Made by a program: the position numbers and the translations under genes. DNA of 64,000 bases from Peptococcaceae bacterium BICA1-7 (GTDB lineage: Bacteria; Bacillota; Desulfotomaculia; Desulfotomaculales; Desulfocucumaceae): positions 186,001 through 250,000 of the forward strand of contig JUEB01000011.1 of the NCBI GenBank assembly GCA_000802095.1. Reading direction: 5' to 3'. This document shows, one piece after another, positions 16,190 to 24,603 of the stretch. Positions within the stretch are counted from its first letter, which is position 1; each line of letters begins with the position of its first letter. The notes under the pieces are model-generated. The model had not been told where the DNA came from. It did not search any database and saw only the letters and a list, made by a program, of their open reading frames with translations.

Positions 16190-16954
16190 TTATTTCTTAT
16201 AACCTGTATAAATGTAGACAGCATCTCTTAGGAATTCTGCCGTGCCCGGCTGCTTTTCATCATAGTAGGCCTTAAACCTCTCGTCATCCACATACATCTG
16301 GGCCAGACCTGCATGAGCCTCTTTACTGTACTGGCTCCAGAAATAAGTTAGCCACTGCTTATGCAAATCCGCCGCTTTTTGGGCGATATCGCTGGCAGGG
16401 TCGCCATTTCTGAAAGCTTCGGCCAAAGTAGCGGTCACTTCATTGGCCAGGCGCGTTACCTCTTCATGATCCTCCCGGGTCATGTTCCGCAGCTTTTCAT
16501 TGGACCTGTTGATGGTATCGTCTCCATACTTCTCACGGATTTCTTTACCGTACTTTTTCTCGTTATCTTCAATCATCTTTTGCTTGAAGCCTTCAAACTT
16601 TTCTTTGTCGGTCATGGTCATTCTCCCTTCGGTTAAGGCGATTGTTTTTTCCACATTAGTGATCAGCAAATCCAACTGCTTTCTTTTGTCGAGGAGCTGT
16701 TCACGATGTTCTCTAAGGGCTTTGGCTCCGTCAAAGGAGGGGCCGGTGACTATTTTTTTAATACTTTCCAGGCCGATACCCAGCTCTCTGTAGAACAGTA
16801 TCTGCTGCAACCTGTCAACTTCAGCCTGACCATAGATCCGGTATCCTGACGAGCTCACCCTAGCCGGCTTAAGAAGGTCAATCTCATCATAATACCGGAG
16901 TGTCCTGGCGCTTATACCCGCCAGCCGGCCCAGCTTCTGCACTGTATATTCCAT
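16190..16954 (-). CDS. MerR-family regulator of the TipA type
   Basis: The protein has 254 residues starting at ATG 16954 behind AGGAGGTGAG; the longer frame from 16975 would include that site. Residues 1-70 are a MerR winged helix (LAGISARTLRYYDEIDLL). Then comes a dimer helix, and about residues 120-250 form a TipAS-like effector domain (WLTYFWSQYSKEAHAGLAQMYVDDERFKAYYDE). In Streptomyces TipA this domain captures thiopeptide antibiotics and turns on transcription. Such proteins in Clostridia are usually autoregulated, and a matching operator is visible just upstream. No resistance gene is adjacent. Confidence 0.9.
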   Translation of the reverse strand: MEYTVQKLGRLAGISARTLRYYDEIDLLKPARVSSSGYRIYGQAEVDRLQQILFYRELGIGLESIKKIVTGPSFDGAKALREHREQLLDKRKQLDLLITNVEKTIALTEGRMTMTDKEKFEGFKQKMIEDNEKKYGKEIREKYGDDTINRSNEKLRNMTREDHEEVTRLANEVTATLAEAFRNGDPASDIAQKAADLHKQWLTYFWSQYSKEAHAGLAQMYVDDERFKAYYDEKQPGTAEFLRDAVYIYTGYKK

Positions 16955-16978
16955 GTGCTCACCTCCTGACAACATAAC

Positions 16979-17007
16979 TGTATACCTTTACGCAACGTCA
17001 AGGTCAA
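16979..17007 (-). promoter_or_regulatory. TipA-like gene promoter with MerR-type operator
   Basis: On the minus strand TTGACC and TATACA stand 17 bases apart as -35 and -10. Between and overlapping them lies the dyad ACCTTGACG-TTG-CGTAAAGGT (16984-17004), with one mismatch in nine pairs. A dyad within the spacer is how MerR proteins twist and activate their own promoters. Confidence 0.65.
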
Positions 17008-17043
17008 TCCCTTTTTTAAAAAGAATGCGCATCCAAGCACCGA

Positions 17044-17148
17044 CAAAATAATGTCATTAAAAGAGTATTCATCAATGGCCGGGAAGTAGTCAGGGATGGT
17101 CTGGCCCTACCCGGTGAAAAGTGCGGGCAGGTACTGAGGTGCAGCTAA
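17044..17148 (+). pseudogene. 3' remnant of an amidohydrolase gene (D-aminoacylase-like)
   Basis: An open stretch of 34 codons ends at TAA 17148. It reads like the C-terminus of an N-acyl-D-amino-acid deacylase or dihydropyrimidinase-type amidohydrolase: VFINGREVVRDG, then ALPGEKCGQVLR. The rest of the gene is missing, because the upstream DNA is the MerR promoter. A perfect terminator hairpin follows 18 bases later, as it would after a real gene. I read it as a deletion remnant. Confidence 0.45.
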
Positions 17149-17166
17149 ATCAGCTTAAAAACTACA

Positions 17167-17206
17167 GTAACTGAGGCCTCCCGGAAAGCCGGGAGGCCTC
17201 AGTTAC
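17167..17206. terminator. Perfect 18-bp hairpin, probable bidirectional terminator
   Basis: GTAACTGAGGCCTCCCGG pairs without mismatch to its inverse across AAAG. It lies behind the amidohydrolase remnant and downstream of the convergent minus-strand membrane-protein gene. There is no long T-run, but the stem is very stable. Confidence 0.6.
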
Positions 17207-17261
17207 GACCCTGGTTAAACCAGCCTTACATAATTTTTAAATATTGCTCCTAAGCGACACT

Positions 17262-17705
17262 TTATCCCCAGACCGCAGTTTTTTTAGTTATAAGGTCATT
17301 CAGGTAAGCCAACAGTAAAAGCCCTCCAATATCAAGGAAATAGCTGTGCCATAACTCCCAATGCAGATAAACAATGGCATTGGCCTGAAACATCATGGCC
17401 TCAATAGCCAGAAATATAACCGAGACATATACAGTATAGAGTATTCTTTTGGTCCACTCCCGGGGCAGCCAATTAAGGAACAGCATGGCAAATATGAACA
17501 TATTGATCAAATGAAAAAAAGGATATATGTTAAATAATAATTGGCCCTCCAGATACCGGTACAGGCTTAATTTGTACCCTACAAAATCAGCAGCCAGAGC
17601 AACTCCCACTCCTATCAGGCCACCTTTCCAAAGCCGGTGGAAATTGCCCCCGGCAAAAAAATAGAATACCGGCAATATAATAAGGGCCTTGACTATGAAT
17701 GGCAT
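17262..17705 (-). CDS. CBO0543-family small membrane protein
   Basis: The 147-residue protein is almost entirely hydrophobic with about five membrane segments. The pattern with YRYLEGQLLFNIYPFFHL in the middle and a late W-L-H-S-Y motif resembles the CBO0543 family found in spore-forming Firmicutes. No function is known for the family. A second member lies at 30338 and a truncated one at 32161. It appears to be a single-gene unit ended by the hairpin at 17167-17206. Confidence 0.7.
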   Translation of the reverse strand: MPFIVKALIILPVFYFFAGGNFHRLWKGGLIGVGVALAADFVGYKLSLYRYLEGQLLFNIYPFFHLINMFIFAMLFLNWLPREWTKRILYTVYVSVIFLAIEAMMFQANAIVYLHWELWHSYFLDIGGLLLLAYLNDLITKKTAVWG

Positions 17706-17883
17706 ATATCCTCCTTAGCAACTGGCATATCTTATGTTCCCTTGGGCAGGAAAGTAATATACCAGCAAAGCGTTAGCTTTACAGAGTAAGTCTCTCAAAA
17801 TATGGCATTAAAAAAAAGCAGGAATGTCCCCACCTGTCCCGAACAATTTATAGTTCTATTAAAACAGCGATGTGGGTGATATT

Positions 17884-18531
17884 GTGTCGGCTATTTACCT
17901 GCTTGATTTGTTGGGCTCCTTTGCCTTCGCCCTTTCCGGGGCGCTAATGGCTATTAGAAAAGACATGGATATATTCGGTATAGTGGTGCTGGCCTTTGTG
18001 ACAGCCATTGGCGGGGGAACACTGCGTGATCTTTTATTGGGAAATACCCCTGTTTTCATACTTAATAGCCCGGAATATATTTATATTTCCATTGCCGCCT
18101 CAATTCTTTCCTTTCTTTTTCACAGGGCTCTTTTCAGGATAAACTCGGCTATACTGATTGCTGATGCACTGGGCCTGGGGGTTTTTGTGTGCATTGGGGT
18201 GTCCAAGGGACTGTCCGCCAATATCTCCTATACCGGAGCGGTAATACTGGGTCTGACCACAGCGGTTATGGGAGGAATGATAAGAGACTTACTGGCCAAT
18301 GAGATACCGGCAGTGCTTAAAAGGGATTTTTACGCCATCACCTGTGTGGCGGGGGGAATTGTTTATATAGCCCTTTATTCGCAAAGTATTCCACAAAATA
18401 TAATAACCGTCCTGACAGCCGGCTTTGTATTTATTCTGCGGCTGCTGGCCATAACTTTTAAGTGGAATTTAATAAAGGTATCCTCACTAACCACCAAAAA
18501 GACCTCCCCCCATTATAATTCGGACTATTAG
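17884..18531 (+). CDS. TRIC/UPF0126 membrane protein (YadS-like)
   Basis: The protein has about 215 residues with two repeats of three hydrophobic helices. Each repeat carries a glycine-rich loop ([13 protein letters not shown] in the first, [16 protein letters not shown] in the second), which is the hallmark of UPF0126/TRIC proteins. These are trimeric channels, and some bacterial members export glycine. I prefer GTG 17884 (MSAIYLLD) with GGGTGAT in front; GTG 17872 is in frame too. Its last four bases overlap the convergent YnfA-like gene. Confidence 0.88.
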   Translation: MSAIYLLDLLGSFAFALSGALMAIRKDMDIFGIVVLAFVTAIGGGTLRDLLLGNTPVFILNSPEYIYISIAASILSFLFHRALFRINSAILIADALGLGVFVCIGVSKGLSANISYTGAVILGLTTAVMGGMIRDLLANEIPAVLKRDFYAITCVAGGIVYIALYSQSIPQNIITVLTAGFVFILRLLAITFKWNLIKVSSLTTKKTSPHYNSDY

Positions 18532-18854
18532 TGCCGGGGGGCCCAAAGCATTACCAAAACACCCGCCAGACAAATAACAGCCCCGGACCAGTCATATATA
18601 TCAGGGGTCTTTTTATCAACCCACCAGCCCCACAATACAGAAAGAATAATAAACACTCCCCCATATGCGGCATATACCCTGCCAAAGCTGGGAAACTTCT
18701 GAAAAGTAGGTATTACACCGTAAAGTATAAGAATAAGGCCTCCGGTCACTCCCATCCAGAAGGGCTTTGCCTCCCTCAGCCAAAGCCAGACTAAATAACC
18801 TCCCCCAATCTCGGCCAGCCCCGCAAATATAAATAAAAGAAAAGCAAATAACAT
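18528..18854 (-). CDS. YnfA family (UPF0060) membrane protein
   Basis: The 108-residue protein has four hydrophobic helices. The N-terminal [21 protein letters not shown] and the central [13 protein letters not shown] are strongly conserved in YnfA, a small SMR-like membrane protein sometimes linked to drug efflux. Length and topology match the family exactly. It converges on and overlaps the TRIC gene end by four bases. Confidence 0.92.
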   Translation of the reverse strand: MLFAFLLFIFAGLAEIGGGYLVWLWLREAKPFWMGVTGGLILILYGVIPTFQKFPSFGRVYAAYGGVFIILSVLWGWWVDKKTPDIYDWSGAVICLAGVLVMLWAPRH

Positions 18855-19019
18855 AAAGCATCTCCTTTCCGGCCTGCTGTCGAAGAACCACCTCTATTAT
18901 TCTAACACCACAACAAAGTTTTAGTGACCCTTCTTACCCGGATATCCCCTTGAAGGATCACGGGGTTATCACCGAGAATATATTACCAAAATATTTATAA
19001 CATCCCGGGGTATGAGTAA

Positions 19020-19619
19020 ATGAGCATAACAAAAATAATAAGACTGGTTTCAGAGGATGACAGTGCCTCCATCCTGGATATATATGCGCCGTACATAACT
19101 GACACCTCAATTACCTTTGAGTGCGAGGTGCCGACTGTTCAGGAATTTGCCAATAGAGTGAGGAATATTTCGGAAATCTATCCCTGGATAGTCTGCCAGG
19201 CTGACGGCTGCCTGGCCGGCTACGCATACGCCTCCCGGCATCATGAGCGGTCTGCCTACCAGTGGTCGGTTAACCTGTCGGTATATATAAAGAATGAATA
19301 CCAGAGAAAAGGACTGGCCAGGGTGTTATATACCACCTTATTTGAACTGCTGGGGCATTTGGGATATTTCAGCGGTCTGGCCTGCATCACCTATCCAAAC
19401 CCTAAAAGCGAGGGATTTCACAGCAACTTCGGATTCAAGCAGGTGGGGGTATACCATAAAATAGGCTATAAGCTGGGGCAGTGGCAGGATGTAATATGGT
19501 ACCAAATGCCCATAAGGGAGCCGTCACAGGATCCCCCTGACCCACTACCCATTAAGGATGCCGATAGCGCAGCCGTCAATGCTATACTTCAAAAGAATAC
19601 AGCCCTGATAAGCTGGTAA
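19020..19619 (+). CDS. GNAT acetyltransferase, phosphinothricin/methionine sulfone type
   Basis: The protein has 199 residues. Residues 1-165 match the PAT/MddA branch of GNAT acetyltransferases: the family-typical ITDTSITFECEVPT near residue 30, GYAYASRHHERSAYQWSV, and the acetyl-CoA loop QRKGLARVLY. The usual end is followed by about 30 extra residues of unknown use. Relatives acetylate phosphinothricin, methionine sulfone or sulfoximine. It is a single gene followed by a terminator at 19644. Confidence 0.88.
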   Translation: MSITKIIRLVSEDDSASILDIYAPYITDTSITFECEVPTVQEFANRVRNISEIYPWIVCQADGCLAGYAYASRHHERSAYQWSVNLSVYIKNEYQRKGLARVLYTTLFELLGHLGYFSGLACITYPNPKSEGFHSNFGFKQVGVYHKIGYKLGQWQDVIWYQMPIREPSQDPPDPLPIKDADSAAVNAILQKNTALISW

Positions 19620-19643
19620 AAGGTGTTCAACAAAGGAACACAG

Positions 19644-19672
19644 CAAGGCCTCCCGTTTATTGGGAGGCCTTG
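19644..19672 (+). terminator. Terminator after the acetyltransferase
   Basis: CAAGGCCTCCC and GGGAGGCCTTG form a perfect 11-bp stem with a 7-base loop, then TTAAA. It lies between convergent genes and could serve both. The stem core AGGCCTCCC recurs at 17167 and 21073. Confidence 0.7.
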
Positions 19673-19691
19673 TTAAAGGAACAGGTATCGG

Positions 19692-20225
19692 CTATAGCAA
19701 GGGGGTCTGCCACAAAGCATCCTGACTGGTTTTTATTCCATCGGCCACATCTAAAAGAATGTCAATAAATATAAAGTGCTGGTGTAATATAAGTCTGTTC
19801 TGCTGATCAACTATCTTTACCAGTGTCTCTTCATCTATAGTTCTGTCCACAATGCTGGTGTACTTGAAATATAGTACCCCGGTGTCCTGGAATAGGCCAA
19901 AGGCCCCCAGGGGAAGCTGGGTGTTGATATCGGAGATAACCTTTAACAGCTCACCATTGCACTCCGGCTGCACATCTTCCCTGATGCTTATAAAGGCCTG
20001 AAGCAGGTAGGTTCCCCGATAGGGGGCCTCTTCCACACTGGGTAAAAAGCAAAGCTCCAGCACAAGGGATGAGTCCCTTTCCCCAACCTCGTTAAAATAT
20101 ACCAGCAGAGTGTGATACGGAGCTTTCTCCGTAGGTTCGGACCAGCCCGTAGACAACCCCGCATGACCGTAAATATCTTTGCACTTTTTAAGGAGAGATA
20201 CCGTATATCCCGGGGTTGATTCCAT
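19692..20225 (-). CDS. YbjN/T3SS-chaperone-like fold protein
   Basis: The protein has about 177 residues, starting at ATG 20225 behind AAGGAG. It has no signal peptide or membrane helix. The alternation of strands and the late segment FGLFQDTGVLYFKYTSIVD resemble the YbjN/sensory-regulator family, whose fold is like type III secretion chaperones. I am only moderately sure of that. It stands alone between terminators. Confidence 0.55.
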   Translation of the reverse strand: MESTPGYTVSLLKKCKDIYGHAGLSTGWSEPTEKAPYHTLLVYFNEVGERDSSLVLELCFLPSVEEAPYRGTYLLQAFISIREDVQPECNGELLKVISDINTQLPLGAFGLFQDTGVLYFKYTSIVDRTIDEETLVKIVDQQNRLILHQHFIFIDILLDVADGIKTSQDALWQTPLL

Positions 20226-20384
20226 TATTTTTTTCTCCTTGCAATTATAATGTCTCTCTTTAGGATTCAATTCATTGGTCCTATACCCTTTAATTAATTA
20301 TCGATAGGTTTCGACATGCTGGCTGTCAAATAACCGCAGTAAGAGTTTATGTTCTTCCATAATATGCAAAAGGAGTACCCCGAA

Positions 20385-21059
20385 ATGACTGTAGAAACTT
20401 TTCTTTTTGACCTTGACGGAACGCTGATTAATTCTATACCTCTGATTACCGGGACGTTTAAAAAGGTTTTTGAACATTTCGGCCTCCCGTGGAAAAACGG
20501 GGAGGTTTTAAAAACAATAGGGATACCCCTAAGGGAAGTGGCCCAGATCTACCTTCCCGGCCGCGCAGAGGAGTTTATTGAAAAATATACCCTTTTTCAG
20601 GGAGAAAAACACGCAGATTATGTAAAACTTTATCCCGGCTCCTTAAAGATGCTGGCAGCAATAAAATCAGGGAGCTCCCGCACCGGAGTAGTCACCTCCA
20701 AGCGCAGGGCCCCAGCCCTTGCCGATATGGAAATAACCGGACTGAAAAGCTATATAGATGTGGCCGTTACAGTTGAAGACGTAGTCATGCCCAAGCCCCA
20801 TCCCGAACCTGTTATCGAGGCGCTGAATCTGCTGCGCGCCAAGCCGGAGAAAGCTGTTTTTATAGGGGACAGCTGGTATGACATTATGGCCGGTAAACAG
20901 GCCGGTGTTCTCACCGTGGGGGTAACCTGGGGTATGGCCTCCCGGGAAGAGCTTTTGGAAAGAGGTCCTGACTTTATTGTTGATTCATGTGACGAGCTGG
21001 AGAAACTGATTCTTTCCCTGGCTGCGGGGCACCGGCCGGCTGAGTACAGTACGGCCTGA
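20385..21059 (+). CDS. HAD-family phosphatase, PpaX/Gph-like
   Basis: The protein has 224 residues, starting at ATG 20385, 9 bases after AAAAGGAG. Motif I is FDLDGTLIN near residue 9. Motif II is VVTSKR with its serine replaced by T-S in the usual place. The motif III lysine is in MPKPHPEP and motif IV is FIGDSWYDIMAG. The helical cap lies between motifs I and II. This is the phosphoglycolate phosphatase/pyrophosphatase PpaX group. Substrates are likely small phosphates or pyrophosphate. Confidence 0.88.
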   Translation: MTVETFLFDLDGTLINSIPLITGTFKKVFEHFGLPWKNGEVLKTIGIPLREVAQIYLPGRAEEFIEKYTLFQGEKHADYVKLYPGSLKMLAAIKSGSSRTGVVTSKRRAPALADMEITGLKSYIDVAVTVEDVVMPKPHPEPVIEALNLLRAKPEKAVFIGDSWYDIMAGKQAGVLTVGVTWGMASREELLERGPDFIVDSCDELEKLILSLAAGHRPAEYSTA

Positions 21060-21072
21060 AAGTAATATACTT

Positions 21073-21101
21073 AAGGCCTCCCGCATTTAAGGGAGGCCCT
21101 T
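21073..21101 (+). terminator. Terminator after the HAD phosphatase
   Basis: AAGGCCTCCC and GGGAGGCCCTT pair across CGCATTTAA. It lies between convergent genes (HAD and KhtU-like). The stem shares its core with those at 17167 and 19644. Confidence 0.65.
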
Positions 21102-21123
21102 GTGCCAGGAATATATATTAATT

Positions 21124-22335
21124 TCACCCGGAGATATTTGAGTCAGATGGAGCCGGCCTTACTTTTTCAATTAAATGGTGGATTAATTTTGTGTTTTTAG
21201 CCAGAATGGGGCTTATAAAGGCCAGAATGAGCACATATAGGGCAGCAAAGGCAGGCAGTTTTTCATTAAGGCCGAAGGTAACCGCCAGGCTGGCCAGTAT
21301 TATAGAAAACTCACCCCTGGCCATAATGGTAAAGGCCACATTAGCCGCCCTTCTTTTTTTATAACCGGACAGCCAGGCGGCTAAATAGCCGGTGACAATA
21401 TTCCCCAGCACAGTCATTGCCGCCGTGGCTGCAGCCATTAAGGCCACCTCTCCAAAGACCCGGCAGTTTATGGCCATCCCGAAGGAGAAAAAGAAAACCG
21501 CCCCAAATAAATCCCTCATCGGGGTTATCACCTGTACTATACGTAGGCCGTGACTGGTTTCTGCCATTACAAGGCCGAAAAGAAGCGCTCCTATAGCCTC
21601 GGCAATGTGTATTTTTTCCACCAGCACGCCGGCCAGTAGCAGCAGGGTGAATATTGCTATTACAAATGCCTCTCCGCTGTTAAATTTAAGCTTGCCGTCA
21701 AAAAATGATCCTATGCGGCTGCCCAGGGCTATTATCGAAATAATGAACACAAAAATGATCACTATATTGGCTACAAGCCTCCACAGAATAAAGGTGTCGG
21801 TGAGAAGCACCGCCGACAGCACCGAAAGGTATACCGCAATAAAAACATCCTCAAATACCATTATACCGAGAATCAGCTCGGTCTCCGGGTTGGCCGTCCT
21901 CCTCAGATCCACCAGCAGCTTAGTTATTATGGCACTGCTGGATATGCCGGTGATCCCAGCAACCACCAGTGCCTCTGCCCAGGAATTGAAGAAAAGCCAC
22001 CCAAAGCCCAGCCCCCTGACAAAATTAAGTCCCACATACACAGTTCCGCTTTTGAAAAGGCTTTTGCCCACTGCGGCTATCTTTCCGGCGGAAAATTCCA
22101 GGCCCAGGTAAAAAAGCATCAAAAGCACTCCAAGCCGTGAGAGGAGCTCAATGGATTCTGATACGGTAATAAGCTTCAGGGAAAAGTTCCCAATGTCCGG
22201 GGCGTTTGGGCCAACCAGCATACCAAGCACAATAAGAAAGGGTATGGGGGAAAAATTCAAACGTGAGGCGATAAGAGTAGCCGCACTGATAAATACAAAG
22301 GCAAGGCCCACATTAAGCACAACATCGGCGGACAA
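21124..22335 (-). CDS. khtU: K+/H+ antiporter of the CPA2 family, KhtU-like
   Basis: The 403-residue protein has about 12 membrane helices. It includes the CPA2 core patterns GLEFSAGKIAAVGK near residue 80 and ISSSAIITKLLVD near 130, where an ion-binding acidic residue would be expected nearby. There is no C-terminal nucleotide-binding domain. Instead a separate TrkA-C protein gene lies directly upstream with a one-base gap. That two-gene arrangement matches Bacillus KhtT-KhtU, a K+ efflux system active at high pH or during methylglyoxal stress. The TTG start follows the khtT stop directly. Confidence 0.85.
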   Translation of the reverse strand: MSADVVLNVGLAFVFISAATLIASRLNFSPIPFLIVLGMLVGPNAPDIGNFSLKLITVSESIELLSRLGVLLMLFYLGLEFSAGKIAAVGKSLFKSGTVYVGLNFVRGLGFGWLFFNSWAEALVVAGITGISSSAIITKLLVDLRRTANPETELILGIMVFEDVFIAVYLSVLSAVLLTDTFILWRLVANIVIIFVFIISIIALGSRIGSFFDGKLKFNSGEAFVIAIFTLLLLAGVLVEKIHIAEAIGALLFGLVMAETSHGLRIVQVITPMRDLFGAVFFFSFGMAINCRVFGEVALMAAATAAMTVLGNIVTGYLAAWLSGYKKRRAANVAFTIMARGEFSIILASLAVTFGLNEKLPAFAALYVLILAFISPILAKNTKLIHHLIEKVRPAPSDSNISG

Positions 22336-22336
22336 C

Positions 22337-22843
22337 TTACTTTTTTACCCCGAGCATTTTTTCAAAATCTTTAATTTTATAAGCCTTCCCTGCGGCTATA
22401 ACCGTGTGCCCAGGCTGGAATACATAGCCCGGCCCCGGATTTATATGCAATGTTTCCCTGCAGCCCCCGCCCCTGTCTTCCATCACAGCAACTATAACAA
22501 TGCCGTGGTTTTTCCTGAGCCCCAAATCGCCAATACTTCTGCCGGCCACCTCGGACTCCTCTTTAACCTTTACCCACTCGATGCGCATATCCGCTACGGC
22601 GGTGTCAAGCCTGTCAAGCGTTCTCGGCTGGTAAGAAGATCCCCCTATTATTGAACCCAACTGGCGGGACTCCTGGTCAGAAAGGGTTACCGAAGAAAGA
22701 GGGTCTTCACCATTCCCGGCAAAATGGTAAAGCTCCCGCCTTCCATCATCATGGACAATCACTACTATCTGTTCGCCACTTTCCAGGTCCACCTGAAACT
22801 TTTTCCCCAGTCCAGGCAGCACCGCTTCACGGATCAAAGACAC
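22337..22843 (-). CDS. khtT: Regulatory subunit of the K+/H+ antiporter, KhtT-like
   Basis: The 168-residue protein has an N-terminal domain (LPGLGKKFQVD, then IVIHDDGRRELYHF-like sequence) that closely follows Bacillus KhtT. From about residue 85 it has a TrkA-C/RCK-C domain containing GRSIGDLGLR and the late NPGPGYVFQPGHTVIAAG. In Bacillus this subunit binds cyclic di-AMP and pH-dependent ligands to gate the antiporter. The start is GTG with AAGGGGGG upstream. It is translated just before the antiporter gene. Confidence 0.87.
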   Translation of the reverse strand: MSLIREAVLPGLGKKFQVDLESGEQIVVIVHDDGRRELYHFAGNGEDPLSSVTLSDQESRQLGSIIGGSSYQPRTLDRLDTAVADMRIEWVKVKEESEVAGRSIGDLGLRKNHGIVIVAVMEDRGGGCRETLHINPGPGYVFQPGHTVIAAGKAYKIKDFEKMLGVKK

Positions 22844-23017
22844 TTAAGCCAAGCCCCCCTTTATATCAACAGGGTTTGCCATTCTTTATTTGTCCGGCCT
22901 TTTTTCCCTTACAGTAATAATATGAAAAAAAGAACCAATGTATCTCTTGAACCTGATGCGGTTTTTTACCATTCTGTTTATATCATCCGGAAATGGGCGC
23001 CCGGTAAGCCGCTCATA

Positions 23018-23452
23018 TTATTCCTTACCTCTTCTTTCAATAACAGCAACCCTGGCCATTACCTGGCCGTAACCCAGGCACTGCACCCCTGCGTCCGGAC
23101 ACCTTATATATTGCATAAAATGAATTTCACCGGGGCTTAGCCCCTCGCTAAGCCGCTCGTTGATAAGGGCGACAGGAACCATCATCTGGGAAACAAGATA
23201 TACACAAAGCCTTTTGGGATTGAGCTTGGAGATAATATTGCCGTCCACATCCAGTATAAATTTATCTCCAACTGCATAGCCGGTGTTGCAGTGTACTGCG
23301 CTGACCACCTGAAACTGGATAGTAAAGACCTGGGAGGCCCGGGCTAACGCATTTATATGCCTGATCCTGTGACCCCCCTCTTTTAATTCTTCCATTTCCA
23401 TCTCATTATAGCCCACCCTTTTGCCGTATTTCCTGATTACCTCCAGTGGCAT
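23018..23452 (-). CDS. Small cysteine-containing protein, TIGR04076-like
   Basis: The 144-residue protein has no signal or membrane helix. The core from about residue 45 reads VVSAVHCNTGYAVGDKFILD and later IRCPDAGVQC. A Cys followed by a G-Y-x-x-GD segment and a late CPD resembles the TIGR04076 group of small uncharacterised proteins. The match is partial. The ATG follows AAGGGGGG. It is divergent from the PaaX-like regulator, so the two may be linked. A hairpin with a U-run lies in its leader, which points to attenuation. Confidence 0.5.
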   Translation of the reverse strand: MPLEVIRKYGKRVGYNEMEMEELKEGGHRIRHINALARASQVFTIQFQVVSAVHCNTGYAVGDKFILDVDGNIISKLNPKRLCVYLVSQMMVPVALINERLSEGLSPGEIHFMQYIRCPDAGVQCLGYGQVMARVAVIERRGKE

Positions 23453-23479
23453 ATTAATACCCCCCTTATTACAAAAAAA

Positions 23480-23510
23480 CCGGCAGAGTTAAATAATACC
23501 CTTCTGCCGG
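23480..23510 (-). promoter_or_regulatory. Terminator-like hairpin in the leader of the 23452 gene
   Basis: Read on the minus strand, CCGGCAGA pairs with TCTGCCGG across 15 bases and is followed immediately by seven T. This is a good Rho-independent terminator, yet it stands only 28 bases before the ATG at 23452, with no gene ending upstream on that strand. It therefore looks like a leader attenuator. Confidence 0.55.
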
Positions 23511-23655
23511 ATCGTTCCAGTTATAAATAATGTGGGCCATGAACCATTTTATTGATTATAACTCATTGCCCAAGGCAATTCCAGTAATCCCGCACCCTTT
23601 AAACCTGATTTCCCTATTGCCTTTGCCATAAAGGAATAAAAAATAAAAATTCATT

Positions 23656-23712
23656 ACATAACATATTTACATTTGTATGTATTTTATGTTATAACATATC
23701 TATAGCGCTATA
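23656..23712. promoter_or_regulatory. Palindrome cluster in the divergent PaaX-like promoter region
   Basis: TATGTTATAACATA at 23685-23698 is a perfect 14-bp palindrome. TATAGCGCTATA at 23701-23712 is a perfect 12-bp palindrome. A related half, TACATAACATA, lies at 23656. They sit 25-80 bases before the PaaX-like start and are natural operator candidates for autoregulation. Confidence 0.55.
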
Positions 23713-23736
23713 AATTATTTGTTATGAGGTAAATCA

Positions 23737-24585
23737 ATGCATCTATCTATCCGGAAAAAAGACAGCGTCACCAGCATCTTGCTCTTTATCTTTAATGTTT
23801 TCCTTGTGGAGCGGGGGATAACCTCCCTGCCACTAAAGAAAATATTCAGGATAACCGAGCCCTTTCGTAAAAACGAAACGGCAGTCAGAATGGGACTGTC
23901 AAGGGGGGTGCAAAACGGCCTGCTGTCAAGAGAAAAAAAGGATGGGGAGGTCTTCTACAGCATCACCGGTGAGGCCGCCAAAGGAGTGCGGCACTGGCAG
24001 GAAACACTGTCGGAATACCGGAAAAGGATTCCCCTACAGCTTTCCGGCTGGGATGGGGAATGGAGCATTCTCCATTGGAGAGCTCACACTGATAAAAACA
24101 GCGCCGCGGCTTTTACCGAAGCAGTCATACAGGTCGGATACGGGGTCCTGGGAAGCGGTCTGTGGGTGTCACCGTTTAATTTTACAGAAAGAATGGAAAA
24201 AGTGGCCGAGGAATGTGGCATTGAAATTTTCCAATTCCGGGGAACACCCTCCGGGGGCAGAACTTCCATGGAAACAGCCCAAAAGGCCTGGCCGCTGCTG
24301 GGAAAACTGGCCCAAAGGTACTCCAGCCTGGAAAAGTCGATAGCCGAGGAATTAAATGAGCTCGACCCAAATTCTATAAACTGTGGCGCCGGGCTGCCCT
24401 TACTACATAAATTGGGCCTTGAATTTTTTGAGGTAATACAGGATGACCCCCAGCTGCCCCTGGAACTGCTTCCCCCTGAATGGCCAGGGCCCAGGGTAGC
24501 CCGCTCATTTATGGGAACCAGGGAGAGTATACTGCCGGAGACCAGGAGCTTTATCCAAAAAATACTGTCAGTAACATACGAATAA
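23737..24585 (+). CDS. PaaX-like transcriptional repressor
   Basis: The protein has 282 residues. Residues 1-80 form an N-terminal winged helix (AVRMGLSRGVQNGLLSREKKDGEVFYSIT). The middle domain begins with the W-x-G-x-W pattern typical of PaaX (GWDGEWSILHW), and the C-terminal end has LLPPEWPGPRVARSF, also typical. PaaX represses phenylacetate degradation genes and is released by phenylacetyl-CoA. No paa genes are here. The only neighbours are a small Cys protein (divergent) and a DUF6064 membrane protein 19 bases downstream, which may be its targets. Confidence 0.85.
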   Translation: MHLSIRKKDSVTSILLFIFNVFLVERGITSLPLKKIFRITEPFRKNETAVRMGLSRGVQNGLLSREKKDGEVFYSITGEAAKGVRHWQETLSEYRKRIPLQLSGWDGEWSILHWRAHTDKNSAAAFTEAVIQVGYGVLGSGLWVSPFNFTERMEKVAEECGIEIFQFRGTPSGGRTSMETAQKAWPLLGKLAQRYSSLEKSIAEELNELDPNSINCGAGLPLLHKLGLEFFEVIQDDPQLPLELLPPEWPGPRVARSFMGTRESILPETRSFIQKILSVTYE

Positions 24586-24603
24586 AAAAGGAGGAGAAAA
24601 AAA

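Noticed and set aside
22724-23140. Plus-strand frame of 138 codons across khtT and the 23018 gene
   Set aside because: It overlaps two better genes, reads unlike protein over the khtT part, and has no ribosome site.
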